64,000 nucleotides of DNA from Oxyruncus cristatus (GCA_013399855.1 VXAY01005673.1:372001-436000); one strand, 5' to 3'. Counted from the stretch's first letter, positions 31,691-45,700 are shown. Notes: generated from the sequence alone by a model not told the origin. Made by a program: numbers and translations.

Positions 31691-31955
31691 CCCACACTCC
31701 CTCCCGCATTCCGCGGCGCCGCTTAAGCCCGCGGGCCGGCTAATTCCTTCCCCGTGGGCTCCCCGTGCTGGCCGGTCACGGGAGGGGAGGGCGCCACGGC
31801 TGCCCCGCGCCGCCGCCAGGGGGCAGCACGGGCACGGCGGGTGTGGGGCGGGGGCGGGCGATGCGCTGGGGCGGCCCCGCAGAGCCCTCGGGGGTCGGGC
31901 AGCTCGGCAGCGAGCACGGGAAGGGGCCGCGGGCCAGAACCTCCCCGCTCAGGGG
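31690..31955. promoter_or_regulatory. Short CpG-rich patch with CTCF-type site
   Basis: A GC- and CpG-rich patch of about 270 bp within otherwise moderate DNA, containing GGGGCGGGGGCGGG-like GC boxes near 31846-31859 and the CTCF-type motif listed separately. It is too short for a typical promoter island and is more consistent with a regulatory or boundary element. Confidence 0.5.
31813..31827 (+). promoter_or_regulatory. CTCF-type binding motif
   Basis: CCGCCAGGGGGCAGC matches the core of the vertebrate CTCF consensus (CCASYAGRKGGCRS-type) at nearly every position. It lies between the two coding genes inside a CpG-rich patch, a position suited to a chromatin boundary. Binding in vivo is inference. 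Confidence 0.55.
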
Positions 31956-34900
31956 ACAGCCAGACTCTCACGGGCTCCACCAGCAGCGTGGGCACGGGGC
32001 ACTGCAGGCTCCCAGCAGTGTTTCCCAGCCTCATGCCTGAGGGGGTGCAGGACCCCCCGGGTTCCCTCCTCCCTGGTCCGTGTTAGAGCATCCTCTGCCC
32101 ACGGGTGGACACTCAGCTTTGCAGACGGGCTGAGGAAGGAAGGGAAGGCGGTCCCAGTGGTACTTGGATGATCTGCAACAGATGGGCCGCTGGTCATGGG
32201 TTCGGCCCGCCCTTCTTTTGATGTCCCATGGTTGTGTTCTGCCGGCTGGTCTGGGGGCCGTGTCTCGGGTTGGGAACCCATGGAAGCATGACTGGCAAGG
32301 AGAGGAAATGATGAACGGATGGTACTGTTGGAAGCTGTGGGAAAGGGCTCTCCTGGAGACCTCCCTGGGGGTTGTTGGGGAGCATTCAGCCACAGCTCTG
32401 CCGCTGATTCGCCCAAGGGGGAATGCATGACAGGATGGGCTTAGTCTCCAGACAGGATTTAGTCAGCCCTGCCAGACGTTTGCACAGAGCGGAATTCCTC
32501 CACGCCAGCCAGCAGCTCTCAGGCCAGGGACAGACACGGGGCTGGCATGGCTGTGAGGGTTCCTGGGCCTGTGTTTGGAGCCCTTGTCTCTGCAGGTGGC
32601 CATGTGCCATAGTCCCCGTGGTGCCACTGGCCACAGAGCCTGCCCAGGGAGCAGGCTGGATGGGAGAGCAGGCAGGTGCCTTGGCCCCGTGCTGCCGTGC
32701 CGGATGGGCAGCCACCGGCTGCAGCAGCACACCCTGAGAGCCGGAGCATGGCTGTGCCTGCTGCCACCAAGCTGCCTTGGGGAAGGCTGATGGGGAGCCA
32801 TGGCTTCAGGCTATCCCTTTGAGGCTGGGATTCACCCATCCTCCAGAAACTCATCTTCTGCCTTTTAGATGAGATCCAGGGAGATGCTGGGCACCATGCT
32901 CCACTGGGGTGTGGATGGGCTTTGCAGAGAGGGGGGATGGGACCACAAAGAGGCTGCTATCCCTATTCCTCTTGCCAGGTTCCTTCATTCCCAGCAGCCC
33001 ACAGCTCCCCTGTGGCATTTTACGAGTATGGTTAAGTGCCAGCCAGCTCCTTCCTTAATGGCTGTGCTCCATTAAGCTGTGTGGGAGACTGGTGCTGCCA
33101 GCTAAGGAGCAGGATGTGCCCCCGGCACTGTTTCAATGGGCCAGATGACCTTGACTGTAGTGTGGGTCCCTCTGCCCATGCCAGTTCCATCCTCTGCCAA
33201 GGAGACCTGGTGTGACACCATGACGAAGTGACACTGGTGCTTGGAGTGGCCTGTCCCCCAGGATTATCATTTCTGAATGCCACAGAGTGTTCCTGCCTGT
33301 CTCCTCTGGTACGACTGGGAGCCTGGCCTGCTTGTCTTGAGTCTACCCAGGTCTCAGCTCGGGCACTGGCAGGTGGAAACTGTGCTGTGGGGTAACATTT
33401 TGCCTTTGGCTGGTGGCTGCACAGCTGTCACTCAACTAGCCACAAAGCAGCTCCGTGGCTAATTGGTGTCACTAGGTAGTATTTACTGCTTTAATGCTTG
33501 TAGAAGTAAGCAAATGGGTAGCTGGGGCTCAGGAGAAGGCAGCAGCAGTACAGGGAGGGAGGCAGAGGGATGGGGATGAAGGAGGGAGGGATTACTCTGG
33601 AGAGGATTGCACCCAGGAGGTGCTTGGGGTGGGAGACCTCAGGAGTGGTTTGGGCAGGGTGGCTTGTGTCCCCCTAGCCTGCCAGCTGGGAGATGCCCCA
33701 TGTCCCAAAGATGCTGCTGCTCCATTAGGCACCAGGACCGCTCCCCCCACCCCCGCCTTCAGCAGCCTGAGAGGAGGCTGGCCATTTAACTGGACCCCAC
33801 TGTCCATGCCAGGCCCCAGGAGCCCTCTGGGCACCCCGGCCCCTTGCTGAGCTGTGCCAAATCAGGGGACAATGGGTTTTGTTTCTGCCTGCCCAGCTGG
33901 AAAACACCCATGGCCCTGCCACCACCACTGGGCTTGGAGGCACACTGAATGGAGGCCCTTCCTTGCCATGTCTCCAGGCTGTTTTCTCACCAGAGCTGTG
34001 AGTGCTTTAGGAGTAGCACTGTCACCCCGTTACATCTCGGTGCTACCAGCATGGGGGGGATGCTCAGTATGGGGGAGTGGTGGGGCTGATTGGCAGCAGG
34101 TGCCTCCCTCTCCCCTGCCTCTCCTTACAGGTTTTCAGCTGGGGCTGCTCCTCTACTGGCAGTGAGCTCCTGCTGCCCTCAGCCCACTAGTGAAGAAACC
34201 ACAGGCAGCTGCCTGCCTCTATCCTGGCAGGGCGGGTTGCCTGAGGAAGCAGAGAGACAACGGGGTGCTGAAGGTCTGCGTGGCTCCCTGCAAGCGGTGA
34301 GGTGCCAGCTGGATATCTGTGCCACAGGCAGAGCTCAGGAGGGTATTGCAGCCCACTCTTTCCCCACCTCATCCCAACCAGGCTCAGGCCATCAGGTGAG
34401 CATCACATCTGCCCTACCACCTCATCAAACGCAGGGCAGGGCACCGAAATCCTGGGGGATAACTATCAGGAGTCTTGCAAGCAGCAACCAGAGAACACCC
34501 ACTCCCAAAAAGGGTCTGCCAGCAGCTCTTCAGCCAGGACCCTGCTCAAGGGGGTCAGCCAGGATGAGCAAAGGAACAGCCAAACTAAAACGGTCCCTGA
34601 GCCATTCGCTGATCTTGGCAACAGGCTGAGATGCTTTTTTTGACTATCAAAGAATTCAGGGTCATTGTAATCTCATTATAACTGTATTCACAGGAGCCTG
34701 TAGTGTTTTTCCCCCATTGTCTAATAGGTTAATAACCTGCTGGCACAGCATCTTCTGTATTTCCCTCCATGTGACTGATTAAAATGCCCCCTTCTCCCCC
34801 TTTCCCAATATGGCTGTGCTCTGCTGCCTTGTCACACGTGCAGGGAATTGGACATAGCTGCTAATCTGCTTGCCATTCCACTCCTGCCTGCCTGCTCTGC

Positions 34901-35090
34901 CTTTTAAACACACTGGTTCTCTGTTTCTCTGCTCCGTGGTGCCGAGGCTCTCTGAGCTGACTTGTCCATGCCTTCCTCTGAAATGGTGTGGGCAGCACCT
35001 GATGTAGCGAAATGCTGCTTCTGTGGGTCATGCATGCAAAGGGAAGGGTGTTTTGCAATGCAAAGGGGAACTGGACAGCATGTAACCCCT
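31956..35090. other. Non-coding stretch, nothing recognised
   Basis: About 3.1 kb on the right side of the CTCF-type patch without supported exons. From about 34.6 kb the DNA becomes more AT-rich, with no repeat that I can identify until the MIR-like block at 35.1 kb. Confidence 0.45.
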
Positions 35091-35094
35091 GACC

Positions 35095-35260
35095 TCAGCC
35101 CTGATGCAGGCGGATGGCCTCACCACGCCTCAGTTTCCCTTGCCTATGGCACAGGCACATTAGAGGGAAAAGGAAATCTTACTGCAGAGGAGGGATGGTG
35201 GGTTAATTAATGTATAGTTGCAAAGTGCTTGCAAATCTCCAAGGAAAACGGTCGACGTGG
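35095..35260 (+). repeat. Possible MIR-like SINE fragment
   Basis: Contains GCCTCAGTTTCCCTTGCC, then about 75 bp later GGGTTAATTAATG and GCAAAGTGCTTGCAA. This is the same order as the MIR blocks gcctcagtttcctc, ggattaaatgagttaat and gtaaagcgctt. Diverged and called from memory of the consensus only. Confidence 0.4.
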
Positions 35261-38200
35261 GTGCCAAGTGTAAAGGATTCTGGAAGCACTAAGTGCCTGC
35301 AAATGCTGGCTAGCTCCTCAGGGCCTAAAACTCAAATATTGCCCAAGAGGCACCGAAAATATTCCTTCAGCTCATGTGATACATTATCCACTGCCTGGAA
35401 TAAATCTCCCTTTTTGCTATTGCTTTCCAAACCAGCTGTTTGTTTGTTTTCCCCTTTTGGATTTCATAGCTTTAGTTAAAGCAGGCAATTGCTACAAGGC
35501 GGGGGGGGGGGCATAAAAAAAGCAGCTTTTGTGAAAGGTTTGGCAGCAAGTGTCTTTGAAGGGAGAGCACTTCAGCACTTTGCCTGTTTGTTCTGCCTGC
35601 TACAAACTAGCTGTGGGCTTCAGGTGACAGCAACACAGTGCCTGCAGTGCACGTTTGAGGTTTCAGAAGAAAACTCGAAGGGCTGGGCAGCTTGAGCCCA
35701 ATCAACATGTCCTGGGAAGCATGTCCGTGGGACACCCAGCCTTATGTAAGGGAGAGGCTTTGCTGGCTGCCGTCCTCCTGGAAGGCAGGGCTTTGCCTTC
35801 TCCCTTTACTCTGGGGAGCACAGCAATCTGCCAACAGCAGCAGTGTTCTGGCACCATGCTGCTGTTTTGGAGATGGAGAGGGTGGGAATGCAGCAAGTCC
35901 CCAGGCCCCACTCAAGGCTGCCTTTTCTCCTTGCCCAAATTACACAGGGGAGAAACATCTAGCTCTGTGTGCTGTACAGTGGTGGCCCCAGTACCAGTGC
36001 TGGGCAAAGCACAGCTGTTTCTAGTTTTGGAGCAGAAACCACTTTTGTAGCTGTTTGCTTCTTTAGGAGGTTTGTTTTTGTACACACAGAGGTGAAGATG
36101 ATAACATGAGTCGCTTGGGAGCAGAGGGCTTTGCAAAGGAAACACACTTCATCAAGATGAAGCAAGGCAGTTTGGCCCTGCAGCAGGGGCTCGTGTTTGT
36201 GGGGCAATAAATGAGTTGCCACTGGCTGTGCGATTTGTTACCTTCCCTTGCAGAGGAGGTGTCACTCCCCTGCGACTGCATGCTGCCATTGGCATTACAC
36301 AGCCCATGGAGCTGCATTGCTCTTGAGAGCAGGCATGCTTCCTGAGGGGCTGAAGTGCCTCTCCTGAGAAGAGAAATTTGAGCGAGATGTCTGCTGTCCT
36401 GCACCAGCCAGGGTTGGATTTTAAAGGACACTCGCGCTCTTCCAGCCTTAGCCTTCCTCACCCCGCAGTGTCTTGCTCACTCCTGGTCTCCCGCTTGCCC
36501 AAAAGAAGACATCATTAAACCCCCATCCTGCAAGTCTGTTGTGGGTTGGTATGCAGGTCTGTGCAGAGAAGCAGCCAGTGGCCCCTGTTGTACTAAAGAG
36601 CTGGAAGCTGCCTTTCTCCACGCCTCCCCTCGGGTCCATCTGCTGTCCTCCTGTCTGCCTGCGGTCACCGGTCACCGGTGCCTGAGACTCTGTTCAGTGC
36701 TAATGGATTTCAAACCCCCTGTCTCCAGTGAGAGACATCTCTATTGAGGGATGTTGATTCCAGTGCCTGGGGGAGCAGCTGTGCAGACAGGACCAGAGCT
36801 GTGAATTAGAGAACATTTAATCCTGTACTTTGGTTATGGTAAGTGCTATGCACTCTGCTGCTGAAAGCCTGGGGTGAGGCAGTGGCTACACCCACCCTAT
36901 CCTGAAGCGGAGACTTCCTGGACTATCCACTCAAAGGTAAATTTTGTGGTGTTTCTCCTCCCTGCATGATCTCAGGCTATAATAACGCTGAGAGCCTTGT
37001 CCTGGCTTCTGAAAGCACAGTGGCACTTTGGCTGGGCACCGCCAGTCTGAACCCTGTGCTCAAGTTCCTGGGGGAATTTGTTCTCACAGCTTTTAGCCTG
37101 TCCTAAAGTTGGAGCTTATGTAGAAAAATAAAATTATAGAGATGCTCAAATTTTAGCTCATGCTGCTAAGCGGCAAGTGTGAACATCCCGAGGAGAAACA
37201 TGGGGCCCAAGGTGCTGTGGCATCTGTGTCCCAGGGACTGCCAAGGGGGCTTGAGGGCTTCTGTGGGTGACAGGGTGGTACATCTCAAAGCTAGGGAGGA
37301 GGTGACGTGAGACATGCCAAAGCAGGCAACCTTGCTTTTCTATTTGGTTTTTGCAGAGGAGAGTGGAGATAGGTGGTAGGAGAGAAGAGACAAGGTGAGG
37401 CGAGTGGACAGAGGAGGGGTTTTGTCTCTGTTGCAGCTTAACTAGAAGACCTTCCAGATCAGAATGGCTTAGGAAAAATGGGATGAGGAAAGGCAGGCCC
37501 AGGGCTTGGATCCATCATTGCCTGGGGGACACAGAAGGAGCTTTAATTGGAGATGAGAGCTTTTAAATTTAATTTTATCTGATATGAATCTTACATTTAA
37601 GAAAAGAGCCTCCTGTCTTACCATCTGACAACATTTCTGGTGCTCACTTCATGTTTTTAGTGTACCCTGCTGACTCCAGAAGCCCATGACAAATATCTAC
37701 TAGAAGCACAGAGAGAGAGATCCAGCTGCAGAGTCTGTTACCAAGCAGATCAGTGAAGAGGTCTCTTCCTGAGGGTGACACTCCACAGTGTCATGGTTGC
37801 AGCTCAGAAAGCACTGGTAGCTGTCTCAGCCCTGTTCCCATTGCCTTTTTCTTGGGCCTTAAGGACTTTTTGCTTACGTGGCAATGTTTTGTAGGTCTGT
37901 CTTAAAATATAAGCTTGGTGGTTGGATTCTGCAGGGAGATGTGTGCTAGAGATCATCGTGCTGAAAGATCGTGAGGATGGGAATCTGCCAGAGCTTTCGA
38001 GGGTGTTTTAACTTCTGGTTTTAATTTCTAACCCAACTGATCACCATCTGCAGAGAATTTTCCAAGATTGTTTATTAATGGAACAAGTGTTTTCATGGTC
38101 AAAGCTGCTGCAGGGACTTCCTGGTGCTGCTGCCTGTGGCCGCACAGCAGAGGTGAATGGGGAGAGCCAGGAGGGCCCTGTGTTCCCACTGGAGGAACCT

Positions 38201-38594
38201 TTAAACACCCAGCTTTATAAAAAAATATTTCTGTGGCTGTTTAACTGCACAGATATGAGGTGGAATTCAGGTGCACTCTGTGCACTTCCCTTTGCTGGGG
38301 GACAAAGTACCCTGAGGACTCCCGCACCTCTGCACTTAAGCTAAACAACAGGCTTTTATCACAGCGGAGCAGATATCTATTCCAGACTGACAGGAGCCTG
38401 GAGACCTGGAGACGGCAGCCTTTTGGGACACATCTTAGAGTTTGTGCCTGCCCTTTGGATACCACATACACATGGTATCTATATCCTCTGAATATAGGGG
38501 AATTGCTAAGTATCAGAGGGCTCTACACATTGCCTGCCATCCTGGTAGCGCCGCCCCGAATACACAGTGCAAAAGGCTGTCTTTAACCCTACCC
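35261..38594. other. Non-coding stretch, nothing recognised
   Basis: About 3.3 kb of moderately AT-rich DNA with no supported exon. No open frame longer than about 130 codons occurs. Confidence 0.45.
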
Positions 38595-38692
38595 TCAGAA
38601 TCACAGGCTGGTTTGGGTTGGAAGGGACCTTAAAGATCATCTAGTTCCAATCCCCCTGCCATGGGCAAGGATGTCAGCCACTAGATCACTAA
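38595..38692 (-). mobile_element. CR1 LINE 3'-end fragment
   Basis: The plus strand shows the reverse complement of the avian CR1 3' end: GGTTTGGGTTGGAAGGGACC followed by ttaaagatcatctagttcca and ccccctgccatgggca. About 100 bp is retained, ending abruptly at the start of a TA/TG microsatellite. CR1 is the dominant LINE of bird genomes and typically leaves such 5'-truncated copies. Confidence 0.9.
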
Positions 38693-38704
38693 TTCAAGAG
38701 TTCT

Positions 38705-38843
38705 ACATATATAAATATGTATATACACACATGTACATATGTGTATAGGTGTGTGTACGCATATTTAAATACATGTGTGTATGTATACGTGTGTATATAT
38801 ACACACATCCATATATATATATATAAAAATATGTATATATTTT
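38705..38843. repeat. (TA/TG)-type microsatellite
   Basis: About 140 bp of alternating pyrimidine-purine sequence (tatata, tgtgtg, cacaca mixtures). It directly follows the CR1 fragment and is the most AT-rich part of the window. Confidence 0.9.
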
Positions 38844-39019
38844 ACACCCTTAAGTGGTGGTTGCCAGCAGAGAGCGTTTTTGTCTGGATTAGAAAGCAGC
38901 GTGGGGGACAAGTGAGGGACCTTGAGAACAGGGCCAGTTCACGCTCCAGTTAGAGCCTTGATTTAATACATAGCTCCTTTTAGAGCTACAATATTTACTA
39001 ATGCATAGATATTAACGCA

Positions 39020-39700
39020 AATCCGGCGCTGGGTGCAGCTTCGGAAGTCAGACGGGGGGTTTCGTTAGCTGCCGACCCGTGGGCCGGGGGGTTTCCCGCC
39101 AGCTGTGGGGCGTGGAGACGCGGTAGGCGCGGAAAGGGGGGGAGCCAGGGGCGGGCAAGGCAGGGAGAAGGGACGGCAGCAGAACGCGGGGCGGCGCGGC
39201 GCGGAGAGCGCGGCGCAGGTGGGTTCAGCCTGAGTCGCGCACGGCTGCCCGTGCAGGGGTCGCGGCTCCTCTTACCCCTTCTCTCCCGGGGGCGAGGGGG
39301 ACGGGGAGGGGGCGGGAGGCGGAAAACCCGCTGCCTCTCCCACGCGGGGACCGCGTGGCACTGAAGGCGGCAAAAAGGCGGAGGAGGAGTTTACGGAGCG
39401 GGAGGGGGGCGGCGGTTTCCCATCCGCTCCGGGGGCAGAAGGCGCCGGAGCCGGCAGGCAGCGGGGGGCCGCGGTGGGCGCCCACGTTCCAGGTATTGGC
39501 CTAAAGTCGCCGAGGTTTTGGCCATTCCGGCTCTCTCCGGGGCTCCTCGCGGATTTTCAAAGCTGCCGGGTGCGTGGGTTACTCGGAGGGAGCCCTCGGA
39601 GGGAGCGGGCGGGTGTTCCAAGCTCAGGACCCGGCGCCAGAGCGTGGGGAGAAGCGGCGTGCAAGTTGCGGCTCGGAGTGGGGGCGTGCGGGTATGATGC
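39020..39700 (+). promoter_or_regulatory. CpG island, probable distal promoter and untranslated first exon of the nucleoside transporter gene
   Basis: Dense CpG with GC boxes (GGGGCGGG at 39148-39155), an abrupt left edge against AT-rich DNA, and a good donor after GCGGCGCAG at 39218 (|gtgggt) that could end a non-coding first exon. No start codon with a spliceable coding frame is seen. The next plus-strand coding sequence is the transporter 15.6 kb downstream, whose first coding exon has an upstream acceptor and so needs at least one 5' untranslated exon. The link is inference. A G-quadruplex-prone run lies at 39288-39316. Confidence 0.6.
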
Positions 39701-39719
39701 TTAGATGCAGCTTTTTGGG

Positions 39720-42700
39720 ACGGAGGGTTTTCTTCCTTGCTGCCTTGAACGGCAACTCCAAATCCCCTTTCGTAGTTACTGCCGCGGGGAGAGCATGTGG
39801 TTTTGGGGATGCGAAGTGGAGCGTCCAGCATGGGGCTCTGGGGATGCGAAGTGCAGTGGTGCTTTGATACCTGGGATGCAGGACTTTTCCGAGGGGTGCG
39901 TGCCGCGGTCCTCCGGCTGCAGAGACGCACATCCCTGCTGCTGAGCTCTCGCCCATGTGCACGACAGTGTCTGCCAGCATGCTGCAGTCGGCGGGTGTTG
40001 AGAGGACCCGCTGGCAGGTGCGTGGGCAGGGTACCATGTGCTGCTGTGCGAGAAGCGGGGCAGAGCCCCCTTGTCCGGCAGAAAAACTTCTGGCCCAGGG
40101 TTGCTCCAGGTCCTGCTCAAGAAAATGCTCCTGGTTAACTCTGGGATGCTGTGGAAGATTTCAGTGAGTGAGTTGCTTTCCATTTCTGAGCAAACCATCA
40201 ACGTTGGTGGAGAGCCTGGCCCAGGCAGGAGTGCCAAGAGCTCCTGTAGAGCCCTTTTGTGCTATTCTCCCCACTCCTGTAGTTAAATCTGAGCCTCACA
40301 CCCGTGCTAGGTGCTAATACTGGCAAACCAATGCTGTCCCTGCCTGTGCTCACTGCACTCCCATCTGCCTCTTGGGAATGAGTTGTGGAACTGCGGGCTG
40401 TGTGGGAAGGCAACAGCGGCCAAGCCCTAGAACTGTGGGATTGCAGACAAGTAAGACTGTATCCTTGATCCCCAAGGCTAGGGGCTACAGGAGGAATTTG
40501 TGCAGCTGTTGGCCACAGCTGGATGTGCTTCCCGGCTGCTCCAAAGCAGGAAGCAGCCAACCGGCCCCTCAGTTGCCTGTTGTGAGGAGACACAATTGAG
40601 GGACTTCTGTGAATGCCGACACAGGAAATCCCACTCCCCTTCTGCACCTCATCCCAGCTTGGTGGCATTGTTTCCTTTCACCAGCCCTGGCTGGGCAGCC
40701 TCAGGCTCCTTCAAGCCTGCCTTTACTACAAAGCTGTCTCAAGATGTGACTATGTAGGGATGCTTTTCTCTCAAGTACACTGGTTGTCTGAGTGCAGCTC
40801 AGGGGCCATTGATAGTGTCAGTTCAGTGCCAACACCACACATGTGCCCTTCAAAGCACTCCTGCTCTAGCCATTGCCTTTCGCTGGAAAAGACAGATAGG
40901 ATTGATCTTGGCTCATCAAAAAGATCTCCACAGAGCAAAGGCACTTTCTGTTGAGCACTGAGGGCTATAGCATTGGCCTCAGAAGATGGTTTGCTGCATG
41001 ACTGTTCCTTCTGCAGCTAGTGTACACAAGAGGTGGGAGCCTACACTGTGCCAGGTACCTGGAGTGAAGAGGCTGAAGAAATTCACTTCAGCTTGAATCA
41101 GCAAATGTAGTGCCAGCACACAGGGCAGTATGGCACCTCCATCCTGCAGTTCCTTTTCTCCATTCTTCACCAAGCTGTGTAATTAACTACTGGCATCAAT
41201 TCTCCAGCATGGCATCCCTGCTTTCATTATCTTGGGCTGGGAGGTATTATTGAGCCTCTTCCTCTTTGAAGATGAGCCATGGGCTTTGTTCTTGCCCTGG
41301 CATGACCTGTCTCATTCCTTGTTGTGGTCTGGGGGTAAGCCAGGGTACGGAGGACAAGGCACCTGTTCACCCGCTCCTGTACTACACCTTGCTCACTCTG
41401 GCCAGCTTAATTCCCAGCTCTCCTTGCAGAGACAGGGCTTGGGGACCAGCTCCTTGGGACAGAGGAAGGCCAGGACCACCTGCATGCCCTGTCCAGATGG
41501 GAAGGCACCAGCTTTGGGAAGGCAGCAAACAGCTTCTGGTGTCTCTGGAAAACATGCAGATCTTGGTTGGTTTTGTTCAATGTAACATCCAGGCCTTTTG
41601 CAAGTGTTAAGGAAGCTGCAAGCCCCGCTCTCATCAGCAGAGCGCTATTTGCCTGTGGTCCTTGCCAGCTCCATACTGACCCCACAGTGTAAACCTTGCT
41701 TACTTCCCTGCACCTTCCTGAGCCTCCCCAGCATCAAGCTATGTCCTGAGGCACCTGCCAGCCCAGCACTGCACTATTGCAGGACTGCAAACTCTTGGAG
41801 TCACATCTCCCTGCTAACTCGCACTCAGCTGCCAGCAAGCTGAGGCACAAAACACTATATAGACTGAGCAACACACATTTGCAGATGGGCAGGAGTCAGA
41901 TTTTTACCAGCCACACAGCTATTAGGTTTTGATGAAGCAATGTGATACAGACTAATTGTTCCTTAGGTTAACAGTATGCAAGATGTGGGATGGGGAGAGC
42001 AGTGTGCAGAGTAGGGGCAGGCCCTGGGTGGGTTTGGTTACGTCAGGATGTGTGGGCCGGAGGGACTACAGTGCCCCAGCTGAGGCTGCAGCACAGTACT
42101 GCACTTCTTCTCCCACTCCAGATTCTCCAGACCTGGTTGGGGAGGTTGTAGATGGGCTCTGGGGTCCCCATGTGGGAGCCGAGCCGTGATACTGCATGAG
42201 GAACATTTTCAAGGGTTGTAGCTCCCACGAGACAAGGGAAGCTGTTGTGTAGGAATAACACTAGTAGCCCTTTATAACTTCGTTGGTTATGGTGGTGTGT
42301 GGTGTGAAGAACATCACTGTTTTGACCTTTTGGTCCTGCTCTGGCTTGGAGCAGGCTTTCCCTGGTCTCACTGATCCCCAAGAAAGGGCAGGCTCAGATC
42401 TCTGGGTATGTGTAGCTGTCATGCCCTGGCTGTGACACACATCGGTGAGCCTGGCATTCTGGGTGCAGTGCTCAAGGTTCTCTTTCAGTCTCTTGGTTAG
42501 GATGTGGGTGAGCATGGTGAGGCTTCATCTCCAGGAGATTGGCTTTCCTTGAGGCCAAAGGGGAGCAGAGACCTTTTGCCTGCCTGCAGGCTCATGCAGA
42601 AGTCAACAGGAAATCAGGCAGATTTCCGCAGAACCTTCTTGCCTTCTTCCCACCACACAACTGCCAGTGAGATTTGCTTTAGTTCAGTTCATTTCAGTTC

Positions 42701-45700
42701 ATCTTGCCTGATAGGAAGGCACCTCACTGTGAAATTTCCAGCTGGAAATTCATGGAGTGAGCAGACCAGGAAGCCACAAAGGGAGGAGACAGACAGAGGC
42801 TGGAGGTGAAGAGCAGGGAGTGATGCAGCTGGGTGGAGTGGAGCAGCAGGACCAGAGGGACATGCAATCAGCCTCCTGCCCAATGAGCAGCCCGCTCCGG
42901 CCACATACTGAGGCTCAGTCACGGCAGCAGGGCTGTGTCATCAGCCTTGCTGTGACGAGGGCAAGCCATCAAACTGAATGTGTACCTGCACCCCCAGACT
43001 GACACTGAAATGGAACCAGTCTCTTGCAAGGTTGCTGTGAAGAGGGGCATCCTGCCTGGGCCACCCTGCTTGGCTTGTCCTGCTGCTGCCCAAGCTGCAG
43101 CTCTGAACAAGTTCCTCTATCCTGCCTGGTTCATCATGCCTGGCACAGCCACCCACTGATACCATGCAGGGACAGGGAGCCAATTTACACCTGCAGCTGA
43201 GGGCCGGCTCACGTGGCTCAAGACAGTGAGGGCTTTGGAGTTTTGCTACGGGTTTGCTCGTGGTCTTGGGAAACCCTCATGAGAGGAGCTCCCCTGTTCT
43301 AGGCTTGGGGATAACCCCTGGAGAACACTTCAGGGAGGTGGGAGGGACTGGTGGCACATCTTGCTTCTCAGTCCTGGCCAGGGCTCAGGGTTGAAGGAGA
43401 TGCCAGCCTTATCTGTCTTGCCTGCTCTGCCTACGGTAGGCTTTGTCTTTGCGTGGCCTCAGGACCAAATTGGAGGCAATTCCATTTTTTATCCTCCCTC
43501 GGTGCTGTACCCTCAGCTCCCTGATGGTATTTGCTATGGACTGGACCTCTGCCCCCACAGTGAGCCTACTGCTGCAGCATGCACACAGGGCATGTTGTGC
43601 TTTCAGCCCATCAGGGTTTATAGGTGTTGGGCTGTGGCTCAGGATGGCAGGGTTGCGTGGGTCTCCATGGTGTCTGAAGAGAGTGGGAGTGTTATCCATT
43701 AACCACAGGAGGAGGCAGACCAAGGGCAACACAATGAAGCTATTATGAAGTGATCCACCCTACCCTTCAGCTTCTCCTTCCCGTCTTCACACCCACTACT
43801 CGTGGCAACACAAGGCTGGTATGTCTGTGTGGTGAACCACATCAGGACATGGGTCTGCCAGCGTGTTCCTGGAGGCAGCGGGTGTGGGGTGCCCAGGTGA
43901 TGCAAGGCAGAATCCATGCCTTGCGGGGGGCGGTGAGAGAGCTGCTGAAAAGCACCGCACTCCCCCTGCCTGGCCTCTGCAGCTGGGCTTTCTCCAAAAG
44001 TGGAGCCTTCAACCTGAGACAAAACCCAACAGCAGTAAATAGCCTGACCATCGATATACAAACACAGGTTGTCTGCTACCAGCTATCCCTCCCTTTCTTC
44101 CTTGTGGCTGTGAGGGGGACGCAATATGTCAGAAGGGATTGCTTCAGCAGGGCTCAGCCTCTGGGCTCCCTATCACCCAGCATCACTGTGGGAGTGCATC
44201 AGCATCCCAGTGTGGTAAGACACACAGGTAAGCCCTGACAGGACATCTTGCCAGATGGCCAGCCCACCTCAACAGGGATACGGTAACCTTGGGTCTCCCA
44301 GCAGGGCATCTAGAGCTGCCCTCATCTCCTCTGCTCCCCATATTACCCTGGGGAAGGCTGGGATCCTGGCGGAGTCTGCGAGCCAATGTCAGTGGCTGCA
44401 AAGCGCCATTTCCACATGAGTAGAGCACTCGGTGGCTCTCATTCAGAGTTCTCTGTGCTTCCCTGAGGCATCCCTGAGGATGCTCACAGTCCCAGGCAGG
44501 CTGGGATATCATGGCGGGGGCACACTGGGTGGTGGCTGGTTGTACAGCACAGGCTGGGATTTGGAGGGGATGTGACTTGCTCTTTCCTGACTTGTGGTTG
44601 AGCTCATAATTGTTGGTTGTGTGGGAGACTCTGTTTTGACGGGATTTGGGCAAACACAGTGGTGAGCTCCCCACCTCCTGTTTGCTCTCTCTGCCTGATC
44701 CTACTCACATAAAGATTTTCCTGTTTGCCACGGTTTAGCCAAGGCCAATGCCAAGGGTGGGAGGTTTGGGTTCTGACTTATTCGCTCCAAAGGAAGTGTC
44801 CGCCTCGAGTCTTGCTTTGACTGCACATGTGAGACCTTAGTCCTGCCAGGCTGTTTGGGAAAGCTGAGTTATTCAGGGAGGAGGGAAGAAGGTGCCAGAG
44901 ATGGTGCTTACACCCTGGGTGTGTTTACTCCAAGTTCTTTGCTTGATCTGTGGCACTGACGGCATGCTGCCTCCTTGGCTTTCCATTCCTTGGATCACAG
45001 ACTGTGTGCTGCCCACACAGCTCTTCTGTGTCTGCCATAGAACAGGGATATGGCAAACCCAGCTCTCAGCAGGCAGCATCTTCCCCTCAGCCCAATTTAA
45101 AATCAGCTGGGAAATGTATAGGTGTGTGTGGCTCCTCGAGTCCCATCAACTCCTGGTACTTGTAGGGACAGCTTTACCCCACTGTTAGGAGATGGCTGTA
45201 GCTTTGGAAGTGACTGGAGTTGGGCATATGGCACAAGCAAACCCAGACAGGGCATCCATCCCTTCTGCCTCCATTTGTTTCTGGGGATTGTGGGGTGCCC
45301 CCTGGCTGGGATAAGAGGGTTTTTGAGGTGTGGGGGTGACAGACACTCCTGTCTCCTGGAGCAGAGCCATTGTATCCGTTGTGAAATAGCTGCATTTAGC
45401 AGCTGAAGTCTGTTTGGAGTTTGCAAGATGCTGTAGCTGTCCAGGCAGTGAGCAGGGTCTTGGCAGGACAGGCGGCTGGCAGAGACCACATTGGATGGTG
45501 ACGGGTCCCAAAACCTGCTTCTGTGCTTACCATTCCCCTTTCTCAGTAGGGCTGGGGACATTTCATGCCAAAAGCAGTGGTCAGCCAGGGCCCCTACTCT
45601 GAGCTGGCCTACAGGTGAAAGGCCACTTTGGTTTCCGGACACCCAAAATAGCCCATGTATTTCTGTCCTGGCCGCCGGGCACAGCTGACATGCAGAGGAT

